DNA from: Chrysoperla carnea
Taxonomy: Eukaryota; Arthropoda; Insecta; Neuroptera; Chrysopidae
Assembly: GCF_905475395.1 (NCBI RefSeq)
Contig: NC_058339.1
Location: 19,538,001 to 19,602,000, forward strand
Length of the DNA: 64,000 nt
Direction of reading: 5' to 3'
Below the pieces are notes generated by a model. It did not search any database and had not been told where the DNA came from. It worked only from the letters and a program-made list of their open reading frames with translations. Below, in pieces: positions 26,886-40,100 of the stretch. Made by a program: the position numbers and the translations under genes. Position 1 is the first letter of the stretch. Every line of letters begins with the position of its first letter.

Positions 26886-29800
26886 ATTATTATCTCATTA
26901 GTTGTATATCGAATCAAAAATTTCGTTTATCTACAATATTACTATATTATCCGAATGCGATCATTTTAAGCTGTCCTATAAATGACAGAAAAGCTAGTTC
27001 GTCGGCAACTTCTGTAAAGCCCGAACTTTGATCAGGTCAGTTTCTTTTTTTACCCTCGAACTAAGTCTACTCTTATGAATATTTAAAATTGAGTTAATTA
27101 GTTCCTAATGGGGAATACGAAATTTGATGCGATGTGATTTTCTGCTTAACGCTCCTAAGAACAAAGTTCGTAACTGGTAAGTGGTAGAGCTGGAACCTTA
27201 TCAGAAACAGTTACTACATCTTACAGCTACGGTTATGATTCTGAGCGACTGTTCAACGCCCTCCGTTATGTATATCGTACATCGCAAAAAATTTTGTAAT
27301 GCATTTCGCGTTACGAACTATCTCTATTTTGAGTATTCAAAAAGGCAATGTGTAATCAGTTATTCTATTTTTCTGTTAAAATTGCCCGATCTATTAAAAA
27401 CCTTGTAGTTCTGTAAATTATAAGTAAAAGTTAATATGAACCATAGTGTATTTTTAGCATACATCATATTCATCTTTGTTTACTTTGCATCTTGAAGACG
27501 TATCAGATATCAAACAAGTTTTGCAGATAAAAACATTTATTTGACTACAAACACTTATGTAAATATTAACGATTTCGACCTTAAACAACAAAAAGAATTT
27601 CAAATTTATCATTTCAATAATTTGCATTTAATTTATCAGAGAATTATTTAGTTTCTGAGATAAAGTAATGCATTCCGCACGGCAGAAGATCATCGAAGTT
27701 TTTGTTTTAACTTTATTATAAAAAGATATACTATGTCAAAATAATTTTTAATCTTAAAATCGAATAAATTTTAAAACTATATTAAAAATGGGTTTTTAAT
27801 AAAATTGATGTAAGATTTTACCCATCAATAGAAACAAACCACAATACAAAAATTTATATTTTGTTTGTTACAGGTAAGGAGTTCAAGCAACTGTCACGAT
27901 CGTCACGATTAATAGAAATATAAGACTTTAACCAAATAAAAGATGAAATTTCTTCCCTACTACCATTGAAATTGCTATTTCTCCTTGATTTTATAATTCT
28001 CTTCCAAAAGCCAAAAAAAAAATCCCTATGTAATTTCAATAAGAAATATATCTAAAATTCAGTCGTCTGGAAATTACCTTTTTCATGACGTAAATATCTC
28101 TTATACCAGGGGAACGATGTCTTATTACATAGTCACCGATATTTAAAATCATCTCTAAGAACTCTAAAAGTTCTGCTTTTCAAAATCTTCACTCAGTGTA
28201 CAACCATTAAGCAATAATTCTCAATTTTCCAGTTTTGTAGAACACAATTATTTTAAATTATTTTACGTTGTGTAGCAAACAGTGTGAATAATAAAATTTG
28301 AACTCTATTCTGTATATATTCAATACTTTTCTCATATATTCTGTGATAAATTTATCAATAGTGAAAGTATTAATTTGTTTATGTTTTATGCATTCAAAAA
28401 ACTTTTGCAAAAATTACCAATTTTATGTAAAAACAAAACACAAAGATACAAAAATTACGTAAATGTTTTCGTGATACCTATTTCAGACAATTTTTTCAGA
28501 AAAATATGTACACTTATTCGTACAATTGACACGAAACATTACTGTACTCATGAATTTTGGCAAAAGCCGTAGAATTTAAAGAGCAATAATATAGCATATA
28601 CTTATAGAGCAGCGAACACAACTGGCGGCACGAGTCTGCGAAGGAATTCGACCAGTTTGTGGATGTTTTTTAATTTATCTAAGTAAAACAATTGGCTCTA
28701 TGAATATTATTAATAATAACAATAAAATTGAGAGGGTATAAAGTAAAAGAAAGGCTTCACGCGTGTGGCAACCATCAGTTATAGTTATTTATAAAAACCT
28801 AATAAATTAAATTAATTAATTCAAATTAATTAAAACGTGTGAAATATAAATTTGATAACAATTGCACTTTTTATCAATAAATCATTTTTATTGTTTATAA
28901 TTACTAACTACAATAGTGACTACTAACACCATTTTGAAATAAAAACCCGGACAACGCATGGTACCGCTGCTACGACTCCAATTAAAACAAATTTATGTTA
29001 AACATTTTTTTTAAATAATTCATTTTTTTAATGACAGTTAAGGTAAATAAATTTTATATAATCCAATATAAGACCTAATAAAAATCCAATTCATTGATGT
29101 AGCCAAAAAAAGCGATGGTATGTATTTGACTTTCTGAGATCAAATCAATAGCTTTCTGATAAAATAAAGTGATGTATTATTATGTATTTTTAAAAAAAAA
29201 CGTAGATGAGAAGATGAATTTTGAAATCGTTATACATTACTTGTGAGGTCGAATATTGTGAGGTCGAAAATATAATTAAATTATTTTTTTTAATAATTTA
29301 TTTTTTACTGTACCCTACTAATGGAAACAAAATTTGAAGGGAGGTGCTTCAAAGTATAAAAAATGATTTGATTTTTACCAATAATATCTGAGAAATTCCA
29401 AATTTTTGTTCGTCCTATAAAATCAAAATATCTTTATTTCGATTTTCAGGTAGAAAATATTAAGTTTTTATAAAAAATTTAAAAATAAAATGTCATAATA
29501 AATTTAGGAATTAAATACTAAGAAGTCGATGATAAGAATTTAAGTACATTTAAGCACATAATATATGTAAAATAAATATGTGCCTATATAAAAATTAAGA
29601 AGGATTTATATAGAAGACGACGACGGGACAGCATGGTGCTTACAAATAATTATGGTATGAGAACTGGCAACGCTTTCGACAGTTTAAGTCGGCCAAATTA
29701 CCTCTTGCATCTAAGAGCGATTTTTGTCATGGCTAATTAAATTTGCATTCTTTAATTATAGAACTAACCATATTGAAATTATATCCCCACTTAAATAGTT

Positions 29801-30114
29801 TGAATACATTTTTTGGGACCAAAGCTCCTTAACGCGGCTTGCCATGGTGAACAAACTGGTAGAAATCGTCACATAAGCATGTGAGATATGCTGTGTGCTT
29901 GCCATATTCATGGAAGCCACTATATGTTCAACTACTTGACACTAACCAAATTCATTACTATTCTGTTAGTTGTCAGACGAACAACAATTTATAATCGTTA
30001 ATTATTTTAACTAATTAGTTTATATCTTTATTTAGGTGAGCAATCAAAAACAGATTATATAAATAATACAGATTTAGAAAAGTAAGTTAATACAATTGTA
30101 TTTAAGTGTTTATT
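26886..30114. other. gap without a supported gene
   Basis: AT-rich. A TATAAAG-like box near 28737 and a TCAGT near 28775 could mark a promoter, but the spacing is long and no exon follows. Frames at 27181-27408, 27854-28039 and 28375-28572 lack recognisable features. Confidence 0.45.
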
Positions 30115-30405
30115 TAAGGAGGATCCCTCACCAGAAATAGAAAAAAATAAATTAGTAGAAAATGATCCAAATTTTTAGTATGTTGTAGTTAACGATACAT
30201 AATATTAAATCAAAAAAAAATTTGGGTATCTTATCGATCAATTAAGAGAGTAATTAATTAATTAAAAATACACTAAATAACATAGCATGATATGAGGATG
30301 ATATGTTATTTAATGTATTTTTAATTAATTAATTACTCTCTTAATTGATCGATCATTTTCTACTAATTTATTTTTTTCTGTTACTGGTGAGGGATCCTCC
30401 TTAAC
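30115..30405. mobile_element. nested foldback element
   Basis: Two nested inverted pairs. The outer arms (30115-30172 and about 30348-30405) contain 'aaggaggatccctcacc' and its complement. The inner arms (about 30234-30282 and 30302-30350) contain 'aagagagtaattaattaatt' and its complement. The left side has about 60 bp (30173-30233) with no partner on the right, most simply an insertion into the left arm or a deletion on the right. Confidence 0.65.
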
Positions 30406-30939
30406 GTTTATTTTTGTTTTTATACATATTTCATTTCGTTCCTAACGGGGTTTCCACAATCGCACTCTTTTTTATTATATTAACATCTTGCACTGCATTT
30501 GATCTTGCTAAAACGACGTGAAAAATGATTAAAAGCATGTTCTAAAATGATTTTAAAATTAGAAAATTTGCTAGGCATACTTACTTAGTTCATGCCTACC
30601 TAATTTCAATAAGAAAAGAAAACTCAAAAATCTAGCCATCTAAATAATTTTTTCGTGACATTGGCTCCTGTACCATAATAAATATTATGATTAATTTATT
30701 TATCTTTAAAATTTTGGTCATGTACTATAATCATATTTATTGTCATATTAGCAGTATGACACATCTACCAGTTTAGTGTCAATACAACAGAGTTTATAGT
30801 ACCTATCAAATTTTTATTACTCAACTTTTAAATAGAGGGTTATTAATTCAACCCTATTTACTTCATTATCTTGCAACACAATTTTGAAGCAGTTATCCTC
30901 AACCGATTGAGCTGAAATTTTGCATGCACATATACCTTC

Positions 30940-31255
30940 TTTAGTTTTAAATAAGAAATACTTTTTAAAAAGCACAAACTTTTATTTTAGTAAAAAGTAG
31001 AAAATAGTTTTGTTCGAGTCACTTCATACATGACTATTAATAAAAGCATGAAGCGTTAAATGAAAAAAATAACAATAATTTGGAGAACCTCAATGTATGT
31101 GAGTATGTAACTATCTTTGTTCGGATGGAATCTTGCAACTTACTTATATTGAGCACCCCAAGTATGTATGAGTGACTCCTACAAAATTATTTTCTACTTT
31201 TTAGTACCTACAATAAAAGCTTCTCTTTAAAAAGTATTTTTTATTAAAAATTTAT
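30940..31255. mobile_element. foldback/MITE-like inverted repeat
   Basis: The left arm (about 30945-31016) with 'aaatactttttaaaaag', 'cttttat' and 'aaaaagtagaaaataa' pairs with the right arm (about 31183-31250) with 'ttattttctactttttagta' and 'ctttaaaaagtatttt'. Confidence 0.5.
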
Positions 31256-31791
31256 AAAGAATTTCAAATTCTTGATAAAATTAATTTGTTTAAAAATTAT
31301 TTTTTAGCAATTTTAAAGTTAGGTCTATTTTGTGTAAAATTTTTTAAATTTTATCAATATATTATAATGACACATGTATAATTTTCCATTATTATTGATA
31401 ATATTTATTAAAATCATTCAAAATCATTATTAGATACAAAGATTGTATTTATCACATAATTCGAGAACCAAATTTTTTATGTTTTCTTTCAATCATTTAT
31501 TACGATAATTTAATTACAGAAATCATAACAATTTCAGAGAAACGTAACTGACTTTAAACAGGAATAATTGCACAAAAATAATAATAAACAAAAATGATTC
31601 ATGCTAAACCACAAAAATTTCTAATCATTTAGGAAAATTTTTAATAATTTACTTCATAACTGACGAAATAAATAAACTTACGAAATAGAGATTTGAATGG
31701 TGAAGCTAGCGGGAAGACTAAAATTCGTTTGTGTGGACGATGGTATTCGACAAAATTGAATTTAGTGGGTCAGAAATCAGATATATCACCT
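31256..31791. other. gap without gene
   Basis: AT-rich, nothing recognised. Confidence 0.5.
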
Positions 31792-31795
31792 TTAA

Positions 31796-32367
31796 CCCGA
31801 CAGCACTCGCGTTATGAGCATTTTGCTCATGCTCAATTAAAAAAATCAATACTTTTAATTTTAAAATGGTATATGTGGTTGAAACTTTTCCTATCTTTTT
31901 GAACCTATCTACAGTTTTTTAATATATTTTTTCGAAATATTCCTCTTTCAAAAACTGTGAGAATGTCTCTCATCACGAAAGTAAATGTGTGAGCAAAAAA
32001 ATATTACCTTCGTTATTTTCGGTCCAATTTGTGTACTTTCGTTAGTTTAACATAAGTCGTACTTAGTAAATTAAAAAAACTTGTAATAGAAATATGATGA
32101 ACATTAGTTAAAATTAATTTAATTATTTAAATTATTTCTCTGCTCTAATATTTATTTTCACTCTCAAACATGATTCAATAATCACGTAATCAAACTATTT
32201 TTAATTAGCCTAGTGCATAAATTTATACAAAATTATGCAGAGGTAATGATTTACAAACTAAAAGAAAATTTAACGCGCGAAATATTTGACGCATGTGAGG
32301 AACATGTGAGAAAATCTCTCATCACGTGACTAAAAATTAGCGAACGATTGACACGAGTGCTGATGGG
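31796..32367. mobile_element. piggyBac-type MITE with TTAA duplication
   Basis: The element is bounded by TTAA on both sides (31792-31795 and 32368-32371). It starts CCCGACAGCACTCGCGT and ends with the complement of CCCATCAGCACTCGTGT (14 of 17 bases pair). TTAA target duplication with CCC-starting ends is diagnostic of piggyBac elements. At 572 bp without a transposase frame it is non-autonomous. A lone left end of the same family lies at 36510-36545. The frame 31693-31902 straddles its border and is not a gene. Confidence 0.8.
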
Positions 32368-32371
32368 TTAA

Positions 32372-33384
32372 ATATTCAAGTTTGCGAATTTATTACCAAT
32401 GTTTCGAGGATTTCAAGACGCATTTTAAATTTGCAAATTTTATAGACAAAAAATGACAAAAAATCTTTTCCAGTCAATATAAGTAAATAATTCAGGGTTA
32501 GCTGGTCATCGTTTTATCAAGGAGAAATTTGAAAGGTAAACAAAGAAATATTGTCATTAAAATTAACTTTGGTTTGTTATATAGACACTCTGGTAAGAGT
32601 TGAAAATGAAACTTATTATTGGAAGTTAATTTTGGAATTGAAAATCTGTTGTTTTCGTTTAATCGTTATGAAATTATTGAAACGTTTAAATTTAATTTAA
32701 TTAAAATAATCCATAGTTGAATTATTTTTTTGCTAAATTATTCCTTTTATTAAATCGTTCCTTTAAAAAAATTATGGCCAACCAACCTTGATAAACCTTT
32801 TTTTACATGCATGTCTTTGAACTATTTTCAATTGTAATTGAATATTTTGATTTGCGGTTTCTATAACTATTATAGAGAAATTCGATCCTTAAGTGGACCA
32901 TTCAAAATTCAACCAAGATTCACAGCTATTGGAAAGATGCTTCACGTATTAGTTTTGAATAGAAATTAAACTTGACTATGACTTGTCATTTAAGGAAATT
33001 TCTAGGATTTTCCATAAGATGGGCTTTAAAATTTTCCAGAAAGGTGGCATAAAGAAATAATCGATTTTGTACAAAATATTTACCCAATAAAAAAAATATA
33101 TCTTTGTTTGTTAAATTATATTTAGGTATATTTTAAAGTATACAAAATAATTTATTGTTTTTTAAGTAGTCTAAAAATTTATGCTGATTTAAAATTATAT
33201 GACACCAAATAAATTATGTTAAATAAATTAAATCCGACAATTCACACCTATTTATTTAAATACTTATCATTAATAAAAAAATATTGCTTACAAAACTGAA
33301 TAATAAATCATTAAATATCAGTAAAAAAGAAAGCCAATAAATATATTGACATAGGTTAGTATATTAACAATAAAAAAACTTACC
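32372..33384. other. gap without gene
   Basis: AT-rich, nothing recognised. Confidence 0.5.
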
Positions 33385-33640
33385 GTATATTTAACGTATC
33401 AACCTATACTGATGCGAACTGATCAACAAAAAGCACAATGGTTAAAAATTGTTTACTAACAACACATAAGTACAAAAAAAATATATTCAAAACAATTAAC
33501 GAAAGTTAACGCTAACGAACTGTATTCGAAAACGTTACTCGCACGATTTCCAAAAACACTTTTGCGCGACCGCGAGAAATAACAAATAACGAACTGTTTA
33601 AAAATTGACTATTGACTATCGTCTATATATATATTACAAC
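33385..33640 (-). promoter_or_regulatory. possible promoter and non-coding first exon
   Basis: On the minus strand a TATATATATA box (about 33626-33637) is followed some 35 bp downstream by a CAGTTCG initiator-like site. About 210 bp with several CG dinucleotides follow, ending at a good donor (GTAAGT, after about 33385). This is the arrangement of a TATA promoter with an untranslated first exon. No downstream coding exon on this strand could be linked to it, so it remains a suggestion. Confidence 0.22.
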
Positions 33641-34919
33641 AATGTATGGTAAAAGTTGGCAGACTGGTTTTTGTGAAGATTGTTTAAAAAAAAAAAAATT
33701 TTTTAATAATTTTTAAAATCACTGTTCACACATACAAAGTGAATATTATACTAAACAATATTTAACCACATGTAAGTATGTGCAAAGGTAATGTTTTAAA
33801 CTCGACAAAGTAAGTAACAACAAATAACACTAAAATACTTCAGGTGGGGTTTACTGATTCTTCTGGTGAGGTATACGACTCTACGACACTACGAGGTCTT
33901 TATGCCACCACCAAAGATTTTAATCAGCACTAATATATAACCAACAATCAGTTTTTATATATACATTAATTATCAATGTCATTTGTTGACCGAAATCTTA
34001 TCATACCCATACCAACTATGACGTCATAATTATATTTTCAATTTTTTTTTTCACTTTTTTTTGTGTGTTTCTTCGAACTTCCTTCTTTTGTGTGTAGATA
34101 AATACAATCATAAATTACTTTTCTAGTATCCAAATATAGTGATGGCGTTATTTTTGTGTGTGTATGTCAAGGAAAATTTAAGCTTAATTTTTCATAAAAT
34201 CTTTATTTTGTTTAAATTTACAATTTTTGAATAAATAACAAATAATTACACAAAATTTTTAATTAAACATCTTAATTGTATTCAGTGTGTTTACATTTAT
34301 AGGTTGCAAATTTTATTATGAATTTGTATCAACAAAATAATTTAATTCTTTATTCAAGAATTTTATTAGTTTACTTTTTATTGGAATACAATGATTGTTG
34401 AAGTACCTTCCATTCGTATTTGAAACTATATTAAGTTATTCAATGGCTTTGTTGCCATCAATAGTTTGTTTACTAGGCAACTTGTAATACATACTTGTAT
34501 TACACCATGGTATATACTATTATTATATTGTATAGTGCTATTGCGAGTGGGTTAGGTAATAGGTCGAAAATGTGGTAGTCCATTTTCGAAAAGAATGCCA
34601 GTGCGCTCTGAGTGCTCTTGTATGTTATGTTTACTGAATACTTCGCTCATGTTACGTGCTTTTTAAAGCGGATAATATCAGGCTTTGTTAATTTTAATCT
34701 AGTAATCTTGTCGCCTAAAAAAGTACGGGCTAGTTTGCGTCAAATTCGCTAGTTCTGGAACCCTAGCAAAAATGGAAAAAAGCATGAAAATTACAGTTTT
34801 TTCAGCTTTTGGCAATTATAACTTTTCAGAACGTTTTTAAAGAAGATTAAATTTGGTAGACTAATAAAGTGAAGCTTAGAACGAAATAGTCTTTATGTTT
34901 AAAATTGCAATTGCCTAGT
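33641..34919. other. gap without gene
   Basis: AT-rich; nothing recognised. Confidence 0.45.
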
Positions 34920-35250
34920 GAAGCGGGTGGGTAGACTTATCGCAATGTTTGGCTCGATTTTAGTCTGTATTTCAACAACTATTTGACCAGTCTACTTCTT
35001 GGGTCAAAATTACCTTATAAACAGAGTTTTATCGAAATTATAAATAAAAAAAAATTTTTCGATTTTTTGCAATTTTTAAGGCTCGAAAAAATCGAGAAAA
35101 ACGCAATAAAAATTTTGTTTCGGAATTTGATAATACTTGGTGGATGGGGTAATTTTGATCTAAAAATTATAAATATCTGATTAATTTAATGATTGGATGC
35201 AGAGTTTCTGAGATATCGCAATATTTGGATCGATTTTAGTCTATATCGTA
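34920..35250. repeat. dyad-symmetric repeat family B, copy 2
   Basis: Opposite orientation to the 36545-36945 copy but the same block order, with 'ggatggggtaattttgat', 'gattggatgcagagtttctg' and 'gatatcgcaatatttgg'. The frame at 34983-35180 is a by-product. Confidence 0.65.
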
Positions 35251-36079
35251 AAGATCAGTAAAAGCGTTTTTTTAAATTTTCAGCGTAATTCAAAAAAGTA
35301 ATTATTCACCTTCAAAATTTTGTATACCTACCTCAATAAATCTTCCATAAACATTAAATTTCATGGGAAATTAGTCATTCATCTATTTTACGCAATTACG
35401 ATTGAAATTTATAATCTTAATTGTACTTTAACAAGATCTTAATTGTAATAAAGTAAATAAAATTTTAAATCTACATAAATCTTAAGTAAACCTTGAGCAG
35501 CGACATCAATTAAGATATTTAGTAGTATTTTCTATAAAGATTACTTTAAGAAGAGACAATAACAAATTAATAAAATCATTCGCATATCAAAATTCAATAA
35601 AATGGAATTTTCCGGGCTTAGACTTGAATACCATATAGTGAATATCAACACATTTATAACATTTCACAAGCAAACTACCTAGGGAAAGGTGGTCTAAAAT
35701 AATCCCCCTAAGAAAAAATGTAATTTATTGCCAAATTATTCGACATATGCGCCACATCGAAATATTTTCGAGTTCTTTATTCAATAATAGTACAATATTG
35801 GTATGTAAATTTCTTTAGATCTGTTCAAATTTTTAGAACTATTCAATATTTCTCAAAAGGGCTGTTCTTTAACAGTGTATCAACGATTAGTATGAAAACA
35901 AAAATCACTGGTAAATTCATCTAAATCAACACATTCAAAACCCATTACATGATGGAGGATCATCATATCTATTATAATTTTACACATAAAATAGGGATCA
36001 TTTTAGCTTATATAAAGGGGATCATTTTACCCGTTTTATTCTTATTTTTCGTTTACATTTATGAAGTTATAACAAAATT
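35251..36079. other. gap without gene
   Basis: AT-rich. The 88-codon frame at 35949-36215 runs into a MITE-like repeat at its 3' end, has no recognisable domain, and is most likely chance. Confidence 0.45.
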
Positions 36080-36167
36080 CAACATCAAAGTTGGAAATAA
36101 GGTACAAATAATTTCAACCACAAGGCTAAACTTGCCTTGGCGCTTGTGCTACCTTAAAAGAGCAAAA
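36080..36167 (-). mobile_element. partial MITE of the GAGCGCCAA family
   Basis: The stretch with 'ggtacaaataatttcaacca' and ending 'ggcgcttgtgctacctt' matches, inverted, the element at 60285-60422. Confidence 0.55.
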
Positions 36168-36509
36168 CTCATAACATATTTTGATCTTGATATAAAAACA
36201 AAATACAATAATTAAAATATCAATTGATGATCATTACTCATTTATTTGAAATAATTTACTAAAAAAAAAGATTAATGTATTCTCTTATCTACAGAAGACT
36301 GTTAAATACACATTTAAAATTTTTTTTTAAATAAATACGAATTAATATAAATGTAACTGGTGCAATAATATGTGCAAACTGTAAAATGCAAATACGTCCA
36401 TAATATTTATAGATAATAATACAAATTTTTTTACAATTTTTTGTTTTTGCAATTTATTCAATAATCAATGCATCACATTTTATCACAATATGTAAGTGAA
36501 TCGATCTTA

Positions 36510-36545
36510 TTAACCCGTCAGCACACACGTTTTGAGCATTTTGCT
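36510..36545 (+). mobile_element. solo end of the piggyBac-type MITE
   Basis: TTAA followed by CCCGTCAGCACACACG and 'gagcattttgctcacgctc', as at the left end of the complete element at 31796. It abuts repeat family B directly and no right end is present. Confidence 0.65.
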
Positions 36546-36945
36546 CACGCTCCAAAAGGTACCAAAATCGGGTGCATTTGTTGGCTGGTCGAATAGTTTT
36601 TGAGATACGGACTTCAATCGATCCAAATATTGCGATATCTCAGAAAGTCTGCGTCCAATCATTAAATTAACCCGATTTTTATACTTTTTGAATCAAAATT
36701 ACCCCATCCACCGTTTCATCAAGTTCTAAAACAAATTTGTTTGTGCGATTTTCCCGATTTTTTCAAAGGGGTACCCTTTAAAAAAATTCCAAAAATCGAA
36801 ACATTTTTTTTATCTCCAATTTTGATAAAACTCAGTATATAAGGTAATTTTGATCCAAAAAGTACAAAAATCGGGTGCATTTGTTGGCTGGTCGAACTGT
36901 TTTTGAGATACGGACTAAAATCGATCCAAATATTGCCTTAGTATC
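36545..36945. repeat. dyad-symmetric repeat family B, copy 3 (1.3 units)
   Basis: 'caaaatcgggtgcatttgtt' appears near 36560 and again near 36868, a period of about 308 bp, so this is a short tandem piece of the repeat. Each unit is made of two back-to-back palindromic halves. Confidence 0.7.
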
Positions 36946-37149
36946 CAAAGGCAAACGAATATTATTCATACAAATTGATGCATACACACGCATATTAATG
37001 GCTAAAGTTAGTGCACATCGATAGGTAAAAATCCGTGGATGGAAACATCCATTTCTAATAATGAATATTCCATACCATGTAGGTACACAATCACTACTAA
37101 ATCGAAAAACTTGATCCGAGGAAAAATATGGTAGAATTAATAGCTTAAA

Positions 37150-40100
37150 TTAAAATCCTGTACCAATTTTAATAATTTTCTCAAATAAATTAAACTCATT
37201 TGTGGTAGTTACGTTAATAAAAGTGTTATTATTTGTAACAGCCCAAATACTGTATTGAGGTCCAGCAAAAAATTGAGTTACAAATGGTAATTTTTCTGCG
37301 GATTGCATAAGTATTTTATGATTTTCTGCTTGTAATGATTTCCTGTAAAAATAAATGAAAATTTTATATTAATTATTATTTTATGTTTTTTATTTTAAAC
37401 GAACCTTGAATATTTTGTGTATTTTTTGTGGAAAAAAATAGTGTCAACAATGCCAATATTTGTATTTTGTACGTTTCTAAATATTGGATATTTTAAAAAA
37501 TACACAAAATTTACTAGGTCTTATCTAAATTTTTCTTTACTTAAAGGTGCTCTAATATTTGCTAATCCATATTTTAAAAATATATTTAGTTTTATTTATG
37601 GAACTAAATGTAGTAATTAGGTAATACATTTTTATTTGGTAATCAACATTTCCATTGAGAAAAATCAACAAACTTAAAATAAATTTTTTACGACCATAAA
37701 AAATCGTTTACAATTTTTGCTACATATACGAAAGAGTATGTGTATCCTATACTAAATTTTATTTTAAAATTGATCTAACAAAACAAAAGATCTAACAAAA
37801 TAAAGATCTAACAAAAAACAGTTCATCTGTTTAAAAAATCCAATGAAAAGTCCATTGAAAAATCACGTGCGCTAAAAAAATTATTAATGGACAAAGTTCG
37901 CGAAAATAGGTTCTTTTTTCCAAATATCACGTAAACCATTATTTTATTCGTAAGTTAATAACACAAAAAAGGTTCTATACAAAATTTCCTCAGAATCCAT
38001 AGTTCCCAAGATACTTGGCCGAAAAATCTTAAAGTTTCATCCTTACTAATATTATAAATGCGAAAATAATTCTGTCTGTCTGTCAGTGGCAAATTTTTTA
38101 TCATATAATTTGGCTCAAAATTAACAAAAAATATTCTTAGACACATTTTTCTAGACCCTTCAGTTTTCGAGTAAAAAATTCGTAAAGTTTGAAAAAAAAC
38201 ACGATTTTTACGATTTTTATCCCTCAAAAAGTGTAAGAACAATTCAGATTTTTAATGTGTATCAAATTTTATTTGTAGTTTAAAGCTTACTCAACAAAAT
38301 CCCGCAAAAATTTTTGGTCGAATTGCATTTTAAAATAACCATTTTGTGTTCTATACACTTTTTGAGGGATGAAGATCGTAAAAATCGCGTATTTTCGAAA
38401 ACTGTAGTGTAAAACATCGCATTTTCTTACATTTTTATTTTTGTTGAATTCATAATAGTCAAACCCAGGCTGCATTAATAATAAGGCCAGGGAGGCCTCA
38501 GGCTTATTACCCTTCTTTTAAATCAAAAAAGGTCCTTAGCCCATCCTGTCGGTGGTAGGCTATGGGAAAGCCTAAGAGCCATTGTCTATTAAATTCACAT
38601 ATTAAAATACTTTGAACGTAAAATAATGAGATCGATCTGTTTTCCTTAAATTAGCTATCTGTTTGTTTTTACGATTTACGACCTGAAAAACTTCTTGCTT
38701 TTAATTTTCTTATCGATATGCCAGAAGTGTCAGGATTTGACGTTCCATAATTTGATAAGAATTACATAACTAATTTTGCTATCCTTAATTTCAAATTAAT
38801 TTTGCATTTTTGACTCAAAATTGTAATTCTTAAAATAAACCTTCATGTTATGTCATTTCTATGTAAATAATTATAATGTATCTCAATTGTAATACAATTA
38901 ACATTGAAATTATGTATTCGAAAACTGACATGACCTCAAAATTTTATGTCAACAAACAACAATATTATATTGCACAATGTTTATGTAAAACAAAACGAAA
39001 ATTAATATATTTTAAAATTGTTATAGTTTAAATATTATTTTGTTCAACAATTTTAATTGCCATTTAATCGAAGTAAATCCGCCTAGCCAAATTAAAATTT
39101 GTCTAGGCGGATTATAATTTAACCGACACATATTACATAATATTTATAGCAAAATTCTGTTCACAATTCTAGAATACAAAATATGAATTTATTTTTAAAC
39201 TTTAGCATTAACAATGGTTTATTTAAAGGCTCAAACTTTTTATAGGTAGACTTTTACTCAAAGAACATGTCGTTAAAATTTCAGCTCAGATATCCATACA
39301 AATTTTTAAGAAAAAGCTGTGAAAATCGATATAAAATACATTGCTCTTATGGAGTAATCTTAAAAACGACTTATTTTGAAAATTTTTGATAAAAAAAAAC
39401 TTTTTGATAGAAATGATATAGAAAAAAAAAAACATTGTGTCTCCGTTAATATAAGGGATGTAAACGCGCAGGGTACATTTAGAGCAGGCATGGGCGAGTT
39501 ATTTTAAGTCGAAGTCACCATTGTTATAACTTTATTGTGTGCCATAAACTTTATTGTGTGTCTCTTTATCCAAGTCCGCATTGCTCCTAGAGAAGGAAGC
39601 GAGACGGGTATACGACTCTTTTACTTATCTCAGTTCCTCTAATAATAATGACTCGTATTATTAGTTGACACTGGTAAGGTTGTCACTGTCTTGCTCGTTA
39701 TTTAGTTACAGAAGTATGAGGGACTTCTCTGAGTCACATTTGCCCATGCCTGATTTAAAGTTGCAATTATTCAAATCTTATTTTCATATTTTACAATTAT
39801 TCAATACTTTTTTGGTGTAAATCAGATATTAATGTAACGTATACAAAAATTTTTCTAATTTAGAACAAAAGCCTACTATAAGAACTTCTTAAAAAATTCA
39901 AAGATAATTTTGAGAAATCCTTTTTCGCTTAGGTATATACCTTTCAGCTTGTTTGTACGATTTGAGAAATGAAAATTGAAAATCCAAAATAACAGTAGTA
40001 ATATAATTTGACTATTTTTACATTGTGATGACAACACATACAACATTTGAATAAAAATTATCTAAGCAGTACAAGGTGTTAAATATTTAACATGTAATAT

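Noticed and set aside
28730-28780. TATAAAG followed by TCAGT as a core promoter
   Set aside because: The spacing of about 40 bp is too long and no exon or donor follows convincingly.
35949-36215. 88-codon plus-strand frame
   Set aside because: It runs into a dispersed repeat, has isoleucine/phenylalanine-rich AT-driven composition and no domain or splice context.
37955-38242. 95-codon minus-strand frame
   Set aside because: It lies within a repeat with internal inverted arms inside the yellow-like intron and has no family motif.
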